Source of the DNA: Phanerochaete sordida
Taxonomy: Eukaryota; Basidiomycota; Agaricomycetes; Polyporales; Phanerochaetaceae
Direction: 5' to 3'
Assembly: GCA_019973155.2 (NCBI GenBank)
Contig: BPQB01000011.1
Span: 310,001 to 374,000 of the forward strand
DNA length: 64,000 nt
The position numbers and the translations under genes were made by a program. The notes below the pieces were generated by a model. That model had not been told where the DNA came from, did no database searches, and was given only the letters and a program-made list of their open reading frames with translations. This document shows positions 45,678 to 59,388 of this stretch, piece by piece. Position 1 is the stretch's first letter; each line of letters starts with the position of its first letter.

Positions 45678-47035
45678 ATGTCGAAGACTGATGTCCCCAG
45701 CAAGGCCCGCGAGTACTTCCTTCCCCAGGTAGGCTCATCACGAGGATCAGCGCAGGGGCATACGCTGACCCTTATCGCGCGCAGCTCGACGGCATCCACA
45801 ACCTGACGATCCGCGAGGTCGACGTGCCGCAGCCGGGGCCGACGGAGGTCCTCGTGAAGGTGCACGCCGTCTCGCTCAACGTACGCTCCTGCCTCTCTTC
45901 CTCGTCCACCGCCTGCTCACGCGCCCGCAGTTCCGCGACCTCATCATCGCACAGGGCACGTACCCGGGCCCGAAACACGCGGGGCTCGTGCCGTGCTCGG
46001 ACATGGCGGGCGAGATCGTCGCGCGCGGCGCGGCGGTCACTGAGTGGGCCGTCGGCGACCGCGTCGCGGCGAACTTCACGCAGGCGCACCTCCACGGCGA
46101 CATCACCCGCCCCATGCTGGACACTGCACTCGGCGGCTCGATCGACGGCGTGCTCACCGAGTACCGCGCCTTCCCTGCTGACGTGCGTACCCCCTGCGCC
46201 GATGGCGAGCGCGGCTGATAGCGTGTGCAGACCCTCGTGCGTGTGCCGGACTACATGACGTACGAGGAGGCGTCGACGCTGCCGTACGTCTGTCACCGCC
46301 CGCTTCACGGTATTCCAATGCTCACGCGTCTCCAGGTGCGCCGCCGTCACCGCGTACAACGCGCTGCTGGGCCCCGCGCCGCTCAAGGGCGGCGACTGGG
46401 TGCTTGTGCAGGGCACGGGCGGCGTGTCCGTCTTCGCGCTGCAGATCGCGGCCGCGAGCGGCGCGAACGTCATCGCGACGTCGTCCTCGGACGCCAAGCT
46501 CGCGCTCGCGAAGAAGCTCGGCGCGCAGCACCTCATCAACTACAAGACGACGCCCGACTGGGAGCAGGAGGTGCTCAAGATCGTGAGTGCCCACGCGTCA
46601 TATCTTGGTGCCCGCGTGCTGAAGGATGATAGACCGGCGGCCGCGGCGTTGACCATGTTATCGAGGTCGGCGGACCGGGCACGCTCACCAAGTCGCTCGA
46701 CGCGGTTCGCATGGCGGGCTGGGTACACCTCATCGGCTTCCTCGCCGGCGCGCAGGGCGACGCGAGCGATGTCCCGCTCAAGGTTCTTTTCAAGGCCGCC
46801 CAGCTTCGTGGCATTCTTATCGGCTCGCGCGTGCAGTACGTCCTGTTCAAACGTTTCGCGGTAGCAGTGTTGACACAGGTGCAGGTTCGAGGACATGCTC
46901 CACCTGTTCAGCGCACGCGAGATCCACCCGGTTGTCGACAAGGTCTTCGACTTCGAGCAGGCACAGGAGGCGTACAAACTCCTCGAGAGCCAGAAGTTCA
47001 TCGGCAAGGTCGTCATCAAGGTCTCGAAACAGTGA
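45678..47035 (+). CDS. Medium-chain zinc-type alcohol dehydrogenase/quinone reductase-like protein
   Basis: Seven predicted exons (45678-45728, 45785-45880, 45931-46182, 46231-46283, 46336-46582, 46633-46835, 46885-47035) give 350 residues, the usual length of the family. The GroES-like N-terminal domain has [30 protein letters not shown] and [13 protein letters not shown]. The Rossmann domain has [20 protein letters not shown], where the nucleotide-binding loop is GTGGVS, then [20 protein letters not shown] and [11 protein letters not shown]. The family's catalytic cysteine, in the GHE-type zinc site, is not obvious here: NFRDL takes the place of CHSD. The protein is probably an NAD(P)H-dependent reductase of the yeast YCR102C/Zta1-like branch rather than an ethanol dehydrogenase. 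It is convergent with the oxalate decarboxylase. Confidence 0.88.
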
Positions 47036-47234
47036 GGAATGGGTGACGACGTGCGCGGATATGGATCTATATATGGAAGATAATGTACAATAATATCGTG
47101 GATCGAAACCGGCGGCTTCTCTGAAAGGCTCACAAAGAAAGGGTCTCGGCCAAGGGGCTATACTGCCGTCGGCCCATGATGCATACGGGCTGGCAGCGAA
47201 GGGAGGAGCTGAAAGTGTATGCTCGCTCGTTGAC

Positions 47235-48975
47235 TCATGCGACGATGATCTGCTTGTCCTTGCGCAGCTTCGCCACCGTCTCAGTCGAGATGTTGAGCAG
47301 GTCCGCGACAATCTGGGGCGGCGTGAGGGCGAGCCACTGCGTCGCACTGAAGTCGATGAACTTGGGCGCCTTGAAGAGCTCCAGGTAGATGAGCGGCTCC
47401 GTCGGCGAGAGGTTCTGGATGTAGTGTCCGTAGGAGCTCGGAAAGACGCCGGTGTCGCCGGGCTGTCCTCACAGGGATCAGCGAGGGAGAAAGCGGATGT
47501 GGGAAGGACCGTACCTGGAAGTCGAAAGTCCGCGCAGTGCTGGATCCCGCGAAAGCCGTGGCGCGCGCGTTGCCGCTGATGATGTAGAGCCATTCTACAG
47601 AGTCTTTTCAGCATCCCATGACACAAGCTATAGCCGAAGGGCTCACCATCATTGTTGTGCCAATGAAGCTCACGCAGGCCATTCGGCTCGACAAACACGA
47701 GCGCGCTCGCGAGCTGCGTCGCGACGGGGAAGTTCGTCGCCGAGTCTTGGATCTTGACCCATCCACCACCGCCGGGTGCAACCTGGCGCTCCTGCTTGCT
47801 GAGCTGGAAGACGTACGGCGTCGGGATCGTGCCCTGCGGGCTCTGAACGGCCTCCGCGGCCGCGTCGCCGAGCGGCGGCGGCGGGACGGTCGCCTCGTAG
47901 ATGTACGGGTCCTTCTGCGGGATGCCGCCGAGCAGGCTAGGGTCGAGTCCGAGGTTCTGGGCGACGACGCCGAGCGGCGTGTGGGCGAGCCAGTCCGAGA
48001 GCATGAACGTCGTGCCCGTCGCGTCGAAGTTGCCGTCCGTGAAGATGAGCAGGATCTCGAGCCCTTCGTCGAGCGCCTGGATGCTGTGTGGGACGCCTGG
48101 CGGGAAGCTAACATGACGTAGATGAGCCAAGAGTATCGGTTCGCGCAGTGCGGACACTCACTAATAGATGTCTGGGTCGCTTCCGTTCGTGGGCCCCTTA
48201 ATATCTGAGATGACGTTCCGACCATTCTCGTCGATGGCGGTGATACGTCCAGTCCCGCCGAGCATGTAACCCCACTCTGCGACACGATGCCAGTGCCTAA
48301 CGGAGCGTATTTGGTGAATACGCCACCACTCCGGACAACAGGCGACTTACAGCTCACGATACGCAAACGGTGCCAGACGAAGCTCAGCGCCAGCAATATC
48401 CTTTGCTGATCCATCTGTCAACAAACATGGCAGCGGACGTAAACAAGATACACTTACATGGTGGCAGGTCAGTGATGGTTTGCTCGCGCACCCAGCCTCC
48501 CTTGAGGAGGCGCGTGTGCGACAGCGACATGCTCCACTTGAGGTTCGGAATGGTACCTTGGCATGACAAACGTCAGCACCAGCACACGGCGCACAGCAGG
48601 CGGGTACCTACCCGCGTCAGTCGGCGGCGCCGCGACGTTGTCGACGTTCTGCATGTCGATCGCGGTGTTGCTCTTGCTCAGGAACGTCGCGCCAAGGCCG
48701 TCGCGCATCGGCTGGGGGGCGCCGCTGGGAAAGCTCGCGATCTCCCCGAGGTCGGGCGCGGCGCGCTTCTGCACCGGGGATGCGACGAACGCCTCTGGGC
48801 GTAGGTGCCGGGTCTGGCGTCTGGATGCGTCACGGCGGGCCAGGTGCAGCGGAGACAGCGATGCATCGCGCTTGCTCGACGTCTCTTGCACTACCGCGCC
48901 CACGACGGGCGAAGCGAAGCAGGAGCTGAGACCCGTAGCCAGGACGGCGAGGATTAACGAGCTCGTGAGATGCAT
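47235..48975 (-). CDS. Extracellular bicupin oxalate decarboxylase
   Basis: A signal peptide ([20 protein letters not shown]) and a propeptide with KR pairs ([10 protein letters not shown]) precede two cupin domains, split by at least five introns. Cupin 1 carries the manganese ligands in HWHRVAEW, followed by [20 protein letters not shown] and [15 protein letters not shown]. Cupin 2 has [20 protein letters not shown], once a short intron is removed, and [17 protein letters not shown]. Both metal sites look complete. The C-terminus is [18 protein letters not shown] followed by DKQIIVA. The enzyme converts oxalate to formate and CO2 outside the cell. White-rot fungi use it to control oxalate concentration and pH around the hyphae, which also affects peroxidase chemistry. 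Lignin peroxidase lies 3 kb to the right. Confidence 0.9.
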
Positions 48976-51900
48976 GATGATGTCGAGATGCTGTCTGCAG
49001 AAGACGAGGATCCCGGCGGCGCTGCTATAGTAGTCCGGATTCGATCTGCTCTTATAGCATTGAGGTTCGAGAGGCGTTCTGTTAAACATCGAGTGCCATT
49101 GGACATCATCGTGCGCGCCAGGTGGGGCTTAGCTTGCCGCAGTGTCGGGTGCGCCGTCGAGGCTGTTTGCACGGCATCCCAGGACACATCAGACCGACAG
49201 CACGAACGCTCCGGGCCTGCCATGGGGAGGCGAACCTTGTTTGGTAAATACATTGCAATAAAGCCTGCAGGTAGGTGTCCACTCACATGGCTCCATCTGA
49301 TCGAATATTCGACCTATGTAAGAGCTGCCAAGCCTTGAAGCTGCGAAAGCTCGCATTGCGTCCCGTACGACATCCCGCACGCTGTGAGGAGAGGTGCTTC
49401 ATCACATCGCGCAGACATGGCTGTGAGAGCTGATACCTTGTGGACCCGTTGCTCCCGCGGATCGGAGCAAGTAATTCGGAATACTTGGATAGCTTTCACG
49501 AACTTGGAGGCGGCATCAGTCCAAGAGCAGCGTCACTACTGCCAAAGACCGATAAGACTCGGGACCGCCCATATGTCAATCTCGTGAGAGACTGGGCGCT
49601 GACGTCGTTCCTGTGGGACAATGTGGACTCAGCATGCAGACACCTTGGGAAGGAGAATAGGATTTATGAAATACAATGACTTACGCTACTACCGGGATTG
49701 GATGTCTTCACATCTATCGCAGCGGACTGTCGAGTGTGTAGGTCTATCAGATAGGGCCCGGTCCACGCGGAGATACCAGCCCGACATCCTAAAGGGCAGA
49801 ATGCGACATGCGGCCCCGCGGCTGTGTTGCGCGCCGACGAAGTGAGAGCACCGGGGAACATCTTCTCAACCTTGTGCTATTAGTAGCTATAGCTTTGTAA
49901 GTATCGCTCCATTACCGCCCAGAGCTCGTAATGAGAAATAAGTGTTTCGGGTTAGAACTGAAAGACTTCTATACCAGCTTGTAAGGATGCGGCAAGTGTG
50001 CTCTGACAGAGAGGCAGGACTGTGTATTCAGCTTTTGCAAGATGCCACGACGGACGGATATACAGCGGCCAGACCCAGCTGCGGACTCTGCCGTATAACC
50101 ACAGCATCGGAAGAGAGCCGCACGCACTGTCAGTCCTGGGACCTAGTAAACGATCATCGAATGATGAGTGGATATCGAGGCTGGAGTAACTTGTAACGCG
50201 CGCGACGCACCTGCTAGCATTCTTCAAGCTTTCAAGAGCCGGCACTGGACGGCCGCATTGCCAATGCCAAAATCATACAGCGATTCACACACAGCACAAG
50301 CCTGGAAAGTGGCAAACTGACCATGAGATCCGCTGTTGTTCAGAACGCTAGAATGCCTGTCGCAGCAATTTGCAGCCACACTGCTTCAGTGCCCACGGGG
50401 CGGCCAGGGAGGCTGCTCGGTTTGGCGCGCCTCACACCCAACGCAGATATCGCATCGAAGGGCTCTGGAAGCGTGCGCTGACAATTCAGGCCCAGATTGG
50501 GCACGCCGCGAATAATGTGTACAAGGAGGCAAAATGTGAGTCGAAGATGTGGGTGCAGTGGAAGAAACGCGACGCGACGCGACTGTCACGCGGCAGGATA
50601 AGCTTGGGTCAGCCAAGGAAGTAAGAAGATAGTCTTACTGTAGGAAGCACTGGTAACTAAATCTTGGCTTATCTTCGTAAGCATTTGGAATACCGTGGGA
50701 ATGTGGGGAGATGATAAGCAGCGGCCCAAAAAGGGAAGTGCTGTCTTCCACGTTCTTCGCCCGACTTGCTGACAATGCTCGATCTCTTCCTCAACCGCCG
50801 CCTTAACCATGGACTGCAATCGCCAGGCGAAGCGGATACATCACCTGTGCCTAGGAATTTGTTTTTAGAGGAGCAGCCACTACTCCCCGTCCCGCCTTTT
50901 GCTCCTCGATCACTTCCGCCGCGGTGCGGATGTGCAGCTTTGGAGTTCGGCACCGGTGGGCGGACGGCGCGCACACGAGGCCAGGAACAGTTATTTTGCT
51001 CGGCGTGTGGTCACTGAATGGCTGATGGTTAATATGCGGACGACTCTGCACCAGCATGGTATACGAGCTTTCGTCATGGAATCCAGGGAAATCGCTTTGC
51101 GTCTTCGGCGTCGCATATGCACACGAAAACGATCCGTCGGGCTAGGCGTTTCCTTGCAGATGGAATTTTAGGCCACACGATGTGCGGCTAAGCGCACCTG
51201 CTCCAATCGCGAGCTGATCTACTTCCGCCCTGTGGCGGGAGGAGTCGCAGTCAAGTTAGCTGCAGCGCGGGACGCCATCCAGCTGACCTGTGCCACGTCC
51301 TTCCTCCTTGGGCCTTCCGCTGTCGGACGCGTTGCGTATAAACCCACGCGGGGCGCGGCGAGTGCAGCCCAGGAGCTTTCGCCCTCGACCAATCTTTTAC
51401 CCACACCCCGCCTGCGATGTACGCCGCTGCACGCCCCTCGGTCAAGTCCGCCGCCGTCGCTGCCGGCCTCTTCGGCAGTCTCGCCGCTTCGTTCAGCGCT
51501 GCTGATGTTCAAAGACCTTCGGTGTCGTCACGTATGTCGCAACCCCCCGCATTGGTGTCGTCGTGCTCATATCACCGCATCGTTGTAGTGAGCCCACTCG
51601 TCATCGTGTCGCGCCTGAACGCGAAGTATAAGGAGCCTGGCGAAGGCAAAGATCTCATGCGCGAGCAGCTCCACTACTGCTCATGAGTATCGGTGCAACG
51701 GTTGAGCGGCAATGGATGTATTTTCTTTGTGGGGATTTGGATCGGACCACGCCGATGCCATCGCTGGGGGATTATTGGGTTCACAAGTGTACATGCTCTC
51801 GCGCCCGTCTTTCGTGCTCAATGTGATGTATGAGACATGTTCACCGCACAGTGTCCGTCGGAATGTGTGTCGGGAAGTTAAACGCAGCACGGGCAGTTTG

Positions 51901-52053
51901 CGGCGCGAGAACAACACTATCGGCCGCGTTGACGAGGTTGACTTCCAACATAAAATCACAATTCTGCCAACAACTCTCTAGTTTAACACGAAGTACTTGA
52001 AACTGTGTACCGTAATCGAGATAGCGTTTACCATGGGTAATCACTACGATCAT
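48976..52053. other. Gene-free spacer of 3 kb
   Basis: A minus-strand TATAAG-like box about 80 bp upstream of the oxalate decarboxylase ATG (near 49,055) is the only functional-looking signal. All frames are short and overlap without domains or splice logic. Confidence 0.5.
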
Positions 52054-55098
<3,045 letters not shown>

Positions 55099-55344
55099 CA
55101 GCTAACCACAGAACGATAGACCGCCTATCGATAATTTCCAGCACAAGGGTTTGAAGTCCCGCCATGCATCAGAGCCATTGTTCGCTGGAGCCGTGCTTGC
55201 CGAGTTGGAGCGGACGAGGAGCGTGCGATGGAGCGAGGCTGACTGGCCAATGGCAGGGCGAGATCGCGCTCGCATCTCGGGCGGAGTGTGAACGCTCTGT
55301 AGCGTATATCGCTGCAGGGCGGTCTATCGTTCTGTGGTTAGCTG
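55099..55344. repeat. 246-bp segment bounded by perfect 27-bp inverted repeats
   Basis: The 27 bases at 55099-55125, starting CAGCTAACCACAGAACGATA, recur exactly as the reverse complement at 55318-55344. The loop of 192 bp is non-coding. The ends start with CAG, as in hAT/CACTA-type elements, but no 8-bp or other target duplication is visible. A small MITE or a hairpin-forming repeat are the main options. Confidence 0.6.
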
Positions 55345-55704
55345 GAAACCCAACCATATATATGCACATAGAAATTGCGGACGTAATCAGACGAGGGAGA
55401 GGATCGGAGTGAATGCAGGGGCGTTGGGTGAGGTCAGTGGAAGAACCATCGACGAAGGCCGCCGCTTCGCCTCCATATCTCACGTATGCAGATCTGTCCA
55501 AGAAAGGCACACGACGCTGACACCCCGCGGAGATGGACGAATGGTGGAAATTAGATCCAGATATTGCTTTGTGTTAATGCAATGCGAACGGTACAAGTAC
55601 ACTTGGCCCGACCTCCGCAGCCGGGTTTCACAGTAATTCAACTACTCAAGAGACGCTGCCCTCTTCCCAAAAAATACAGATATTAACGACTGCCCTGCCC
55701 CCGC

Positions 55705-56908
55705 CTAATCCACGCGTGACCGCTTCGTGCGATCTTCGGCATCGTCTACCGATCCACGGTCGTCATCGTGCGCTCGCTTGGGCGTTATCCTGTCCGCCGA
55801 CCCTCCGCGCGGAGGCGGGGACGGCGCATGGCCGTTCTGGAGGCCGCGGACGACGGAGAGCTCGGCCTCGAGGCGCTGGCGCAGGACACGCTCCTCGTCC
55901 CAGGCGCGGCGGACCTCCTCGAGCTGCGCTTGGAGGTCGCCCATGGCCTGGTCCATGAGGAGCTTCTCGAGCGTCCACTTCTCGATGTTGCGCGCCTCGT
56001 TCTCCTTGAGGTGGTGGATGTACTGCACGGCGCGGCTGAGGATTGCGCCCTTGGCCTTCTCGCCGGAGCCGTTGGGCACGATGCGCCCCAGCTCGTTGAT
56101 GCCCTCGTTGATGTTCCCGCGCCGCCGGCGCTCGACCTCTTTCTGTGCGCGGGGTGAGCCTACGCGGGGCTGGCAGCGTGGCGTGGGGGACGTACGTGGT
56201 TGTCCTTGCGCTGCCGCGCCCACTCGTCGTTCGACATCGTCGCACTCCGCCCCGCCCGCCGGCCACCGGAGGACTTGGGCTTGTCACCGTCCGGCGACTG
56301 GTCTCCGTGGTCGCTGTCTCCGTCCGACCCTGACGGCGGCACATTCGAAGACGAGGCCATGCCGCCGAGGTTGGGCGGGCCGCGGGGATGTGACGATGGT
56401 CCTGGCTCCATGCCTGGCTGCGCATACTGCCCCTGGAAGATTGGCACGCCGGGCGGGAGATGCGGGAAGCCGGCCTGGGCCATGTTCGACAGTGCCTCTG
56501 CGGCGAGGGCGGAGTCTTTGGGGTCGGCGCCGGGGCGCGCGGCCTGCTGCGGGAGGCGTCAGCGGGATGTCCGATAAGGCGACGTGCGCCATCATGCCGA
56601 CGACGCGAGCCACGCTAACGTGACCGTGTCGGCATCACGTGCGGCACGATGCACGGGTACTTTGCACTCGCAAAGTCGACCGTGCAAGGCGCGTACGATC
56701 GCTCTTGCTTTGTGCTGCGACTCACATAGAAACTGGGGCCCAGCGTCTTGAGAAGGGTAGCGATCTGCTCCTGGCCAAGCGAGGAGAAGGGATTTGGCTG
56801 AGGTTCAGAGGAATTCGTGTTGGATGTCGGCGAGGTCGGCGACGGCTGAGAAGCTGGGGGTGCCGAACTCGAGGCCGGCTGCTGGGCGGGGGGTTGCGTG
56901 GTCGTCAT
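55705..56908 (-). CDS. bHLH transcription factor, Cbf1-like
   Basis: Predicted exons are 56908-56726, 56546-56196 and 56142-55705 (323 residues). A Gln/Ser/Pro-rich N-terminus includes LGQEQIATLLKTLGPSFY. It is followed by a Gly/Pro/Ser linker and the basic region in RKDNHKEVERRRRGNINEGI, which has the His-Glu-Arg pattern of class B bHLH proteins that bind CACGTG. Helix-loop-helix continues with NELGRIVPNG and KAKGAILSRAVQYIHHLKEN. A long coiled-coil or zipper follows (WTLEKLLMDQAMGDLQAQLE, WDEERVLRQRLEAEL), then an acidic/basic tail with KRSRVD as a possible nuclear signal. Yeast Cbf1 acts at centromeres and in sulphur-amino-acid gene control. The first intron, 179 nt, is unusually long for this window. 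It is divergent from DML1 over a shared promoter. Confidence 0.9.
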
Positions 56909-57126
56909 TGTTGATGATTATGGGGGCCCGCGCTGGCGCAAAAATATACAAGCTGGAAGACGGCAGGATATAGATGGAGTTGGCCTGCGACGTGGTCGTC
57001 GGCGAGGTCGAGGGTGAGCTCGCCGGAGTCGGGGGCGCGCTCGTCGAGCGACGCGAGGAGATCACGGGGGAGAATGGGGGAGGTCACGGCCGGGTCACGA
57101 GGAATATGCGTGATATATAAAATCAG

Positions 57127-57182
57127 CACGTGAGAACCAGCACAAGCATGGACAAACAACGGCCCCAGTCCCCGACCACGTG
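57127..57182. promoter_or_regulatory. Two CACGTG E-boxes in a divergent promoter
   Basis: CACGTG occurs at 57127-57132 and 57177-57182, inside the 339-bp region between the bHLH start (56908) and the DML1 start (57248). A TATATAA is at about 57113-57119. CACGTG is the site class expected for the adjacent Cbf1-like protein, so autoregulation or co-regulation is plausible. Confidence 0.55.
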
Positions 57183-57247
57183 GCAGCCCCTGCCCGAGCG
57201 ATATCCTCCTCCGCGTTCGCCTCACTGCCTCCGTCTACCACCAGAAA

Positions 57248-59253
57248 ATGCGTGAAATTCTCTATTTTCAGGCTGGGCGATTCTCCAATTACATCGGCAC
57301 CCACTTCTGGAACGCGCAGGAGAGCTACTTCACGTACGGAGAGGATGCTGAAGAGCCTCTCGTAGACCACGATGTCTCATTCAGAGAAGGTCTGAATCAC
57401 CAGGTACGCTGCTCGCCATACATAGAGCGGTCGGAGCCTAAGTGAATGCTGAAGGGAGAACCCACATTTTGTCCCAGGCTGCTCATCTTTGACCGCAAAT
57501 GTGAGTGCACTCGCGCCTTGCGTGCCCGATATACTGAAGCGGGACGCGCGCAGCGAATTTCGGAGCTGTTCCCGACGTTTACGGGGACACACAAGACGAT
57601 GCGGACGATGCCACGGCTGAGTGGTACGCTCCTCAGGTCGAGGGATCCGCGCGTCGTACTCACGTCCGCGCAGGAATGGCGAGACAGTGCAGTACCGCAG
57701 CGAGCCCGTCAGACACAGCGACTATCACGCGCGACTCGACGCCGAGAGCAACGAGAAGCGCAAGGACACCGACGAGCAGCCGACAGAAGCTCAGGTGACA
57801 GAGTCCAAGGTCAAGTTCTGGTCGGACTACAGTCGCGTGTACCTCCATCCACGAGGTGTGCATCGGCTCCCCGACCTTCCTGACTGGGAAGACATGGAAG
57901 GAGATTGGGTGAATGGATCTGATACGTTCCAAAAGTATGACGAGGTGAGATCGAGAACCGCGACTCTATGCCCTTGCTTAACTTACCTCCATACAGGACT
58001 CCGATTTAATGGAAGATTCGTTCCGTGCGTTCGTCGAAGAATGTGATCACCTACAGGTGCGCTGCTCAATCATGCGTGCCTACCGGCATGCGATTTACCA
58101 ATTCGTGCAGGGAGTACAAGTCATGAACGACTCACTCACGTTTGGCGGCTTCACCCACGCGTTCCTAACCCGCTTCCGCGACGATTTCGTCAAGTTGCCA
58201 TGCCTTTCGCTGCCCGTATTGTCGGGCTGTCTCCCCGGCAAGATAGACGCAGATGATGCCCGTGCGGTCAAAAAGGCGTTGAACGATGCGCTGCTCCTCC
58301 AGAGCCTGGGCGACCGGTCGACGCTCACCATTCCGATACAACCACCGTCCCTATGGTCCCAAGGACGCTGGCTGCGGGACCTAAGCCTGGCTGTATGCGG
58401 CGTTTCACCTTCATTCATGACACAAGACGCTCATGGATATCAGTCTAGCAGTCTATACCAAACTTCCGCCCTCCTTGCGACGCATATAGAGGACGTCACG
58501 CTTTCGATGAGGTTCGTCGCATCACCTGCGTCGTGAACCTGTTACTGATGTGCTGAGCTAGGCTAAAACGGAACGTTACTGACATGGGTTCCATCGTATC
58601 ATCGCTGAGCTGGCAGAGCGACAAACTGTTCGCCAGCTTGCAGGGCGCGTTTCCACTGCCTGAAGCTTGGGACGCAGAAAGGACAGCAGAAATGCTGATT
58701 TATGACTTCTCTGCTGCCCGCGGTGACGACACCAGTCGTCTGGTAAGTGTGATGCTTACTATAGTTTTAATGACACAGCACTCATGACTAGCAGGAGCCG
58801 AAGTCTACCTATGCGCGGACGAATGTCTCTCGCGGTCTTACGGACACCGAGAAGACCTCGTTCTCGACCTGGGCGGGACGCTTCCGGCCTGAGCCCTTCA
58901 CGTACGTCATCGCCCACGTCTCTCTCCCCGCGTCTCTCACCCTCCATAGCCTGCATGCCCCCGCCATCACACTCCCGACTTCGTTCCCGCATTTCTTCAA
59001 GACCCCCAATCAGCCCCAGCAGGCGAAGGCTGCCAGCAGCCTCTCGAGCGGCGCCCAGCTCTCCGCGCTCTTTGGCGCGTACGGCACGCTCACGCAGGCG
59101 TGCCTCGGGCAGCACCGCGATGTGCTGGCGCGCATGGGGCTTGAGGTGGATGATGCCAGGGAGCTGCGGGACGAGATGTGGGCGCTAGAGGACGCGTACA
59201 AGGCCGACGGAGAGGTCAGCGATGGCGAGGCGATGGACGAGTATGAGGAGTGA
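57248..59253 (+). CDS. DML1: DML1/Misato family tubulin-like protein
   Basis: The start is diagnostic: [20 protein letters not shown], then [10 protein letters not shown], the conserved opening of yeast Dml1 and animal Misato. Later landmarks are [63 protein letters not shown] and [12 protein letters not shown]. The acidic C-terminus ends GEAMDEYEE, after a hydrophobic-polar segment that mentions [17 protein letters not shown]. At least six introns are needed; exact junctions in the second quarter were not all resolved. The family has tubulin/FtsZ-like segments and is needed for mitochondrial DNA inheritance and mitochondrial distribution. It ends 136 bp from the convergent DUF89 gene. Confidence 0.88.
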
Positions 59254-59388
59254 TTCGGCGCATTTCACAGTGGAGCTATGTTCTGTAGAGTTCACATGAA
59301 ATACTCCGTCGAAGGCCATATCTATCAGACAGCCGCGATATCGATGCTCTATGTCTAATACAGTTTGTCTTTCATTGTTTCTCTCGCT

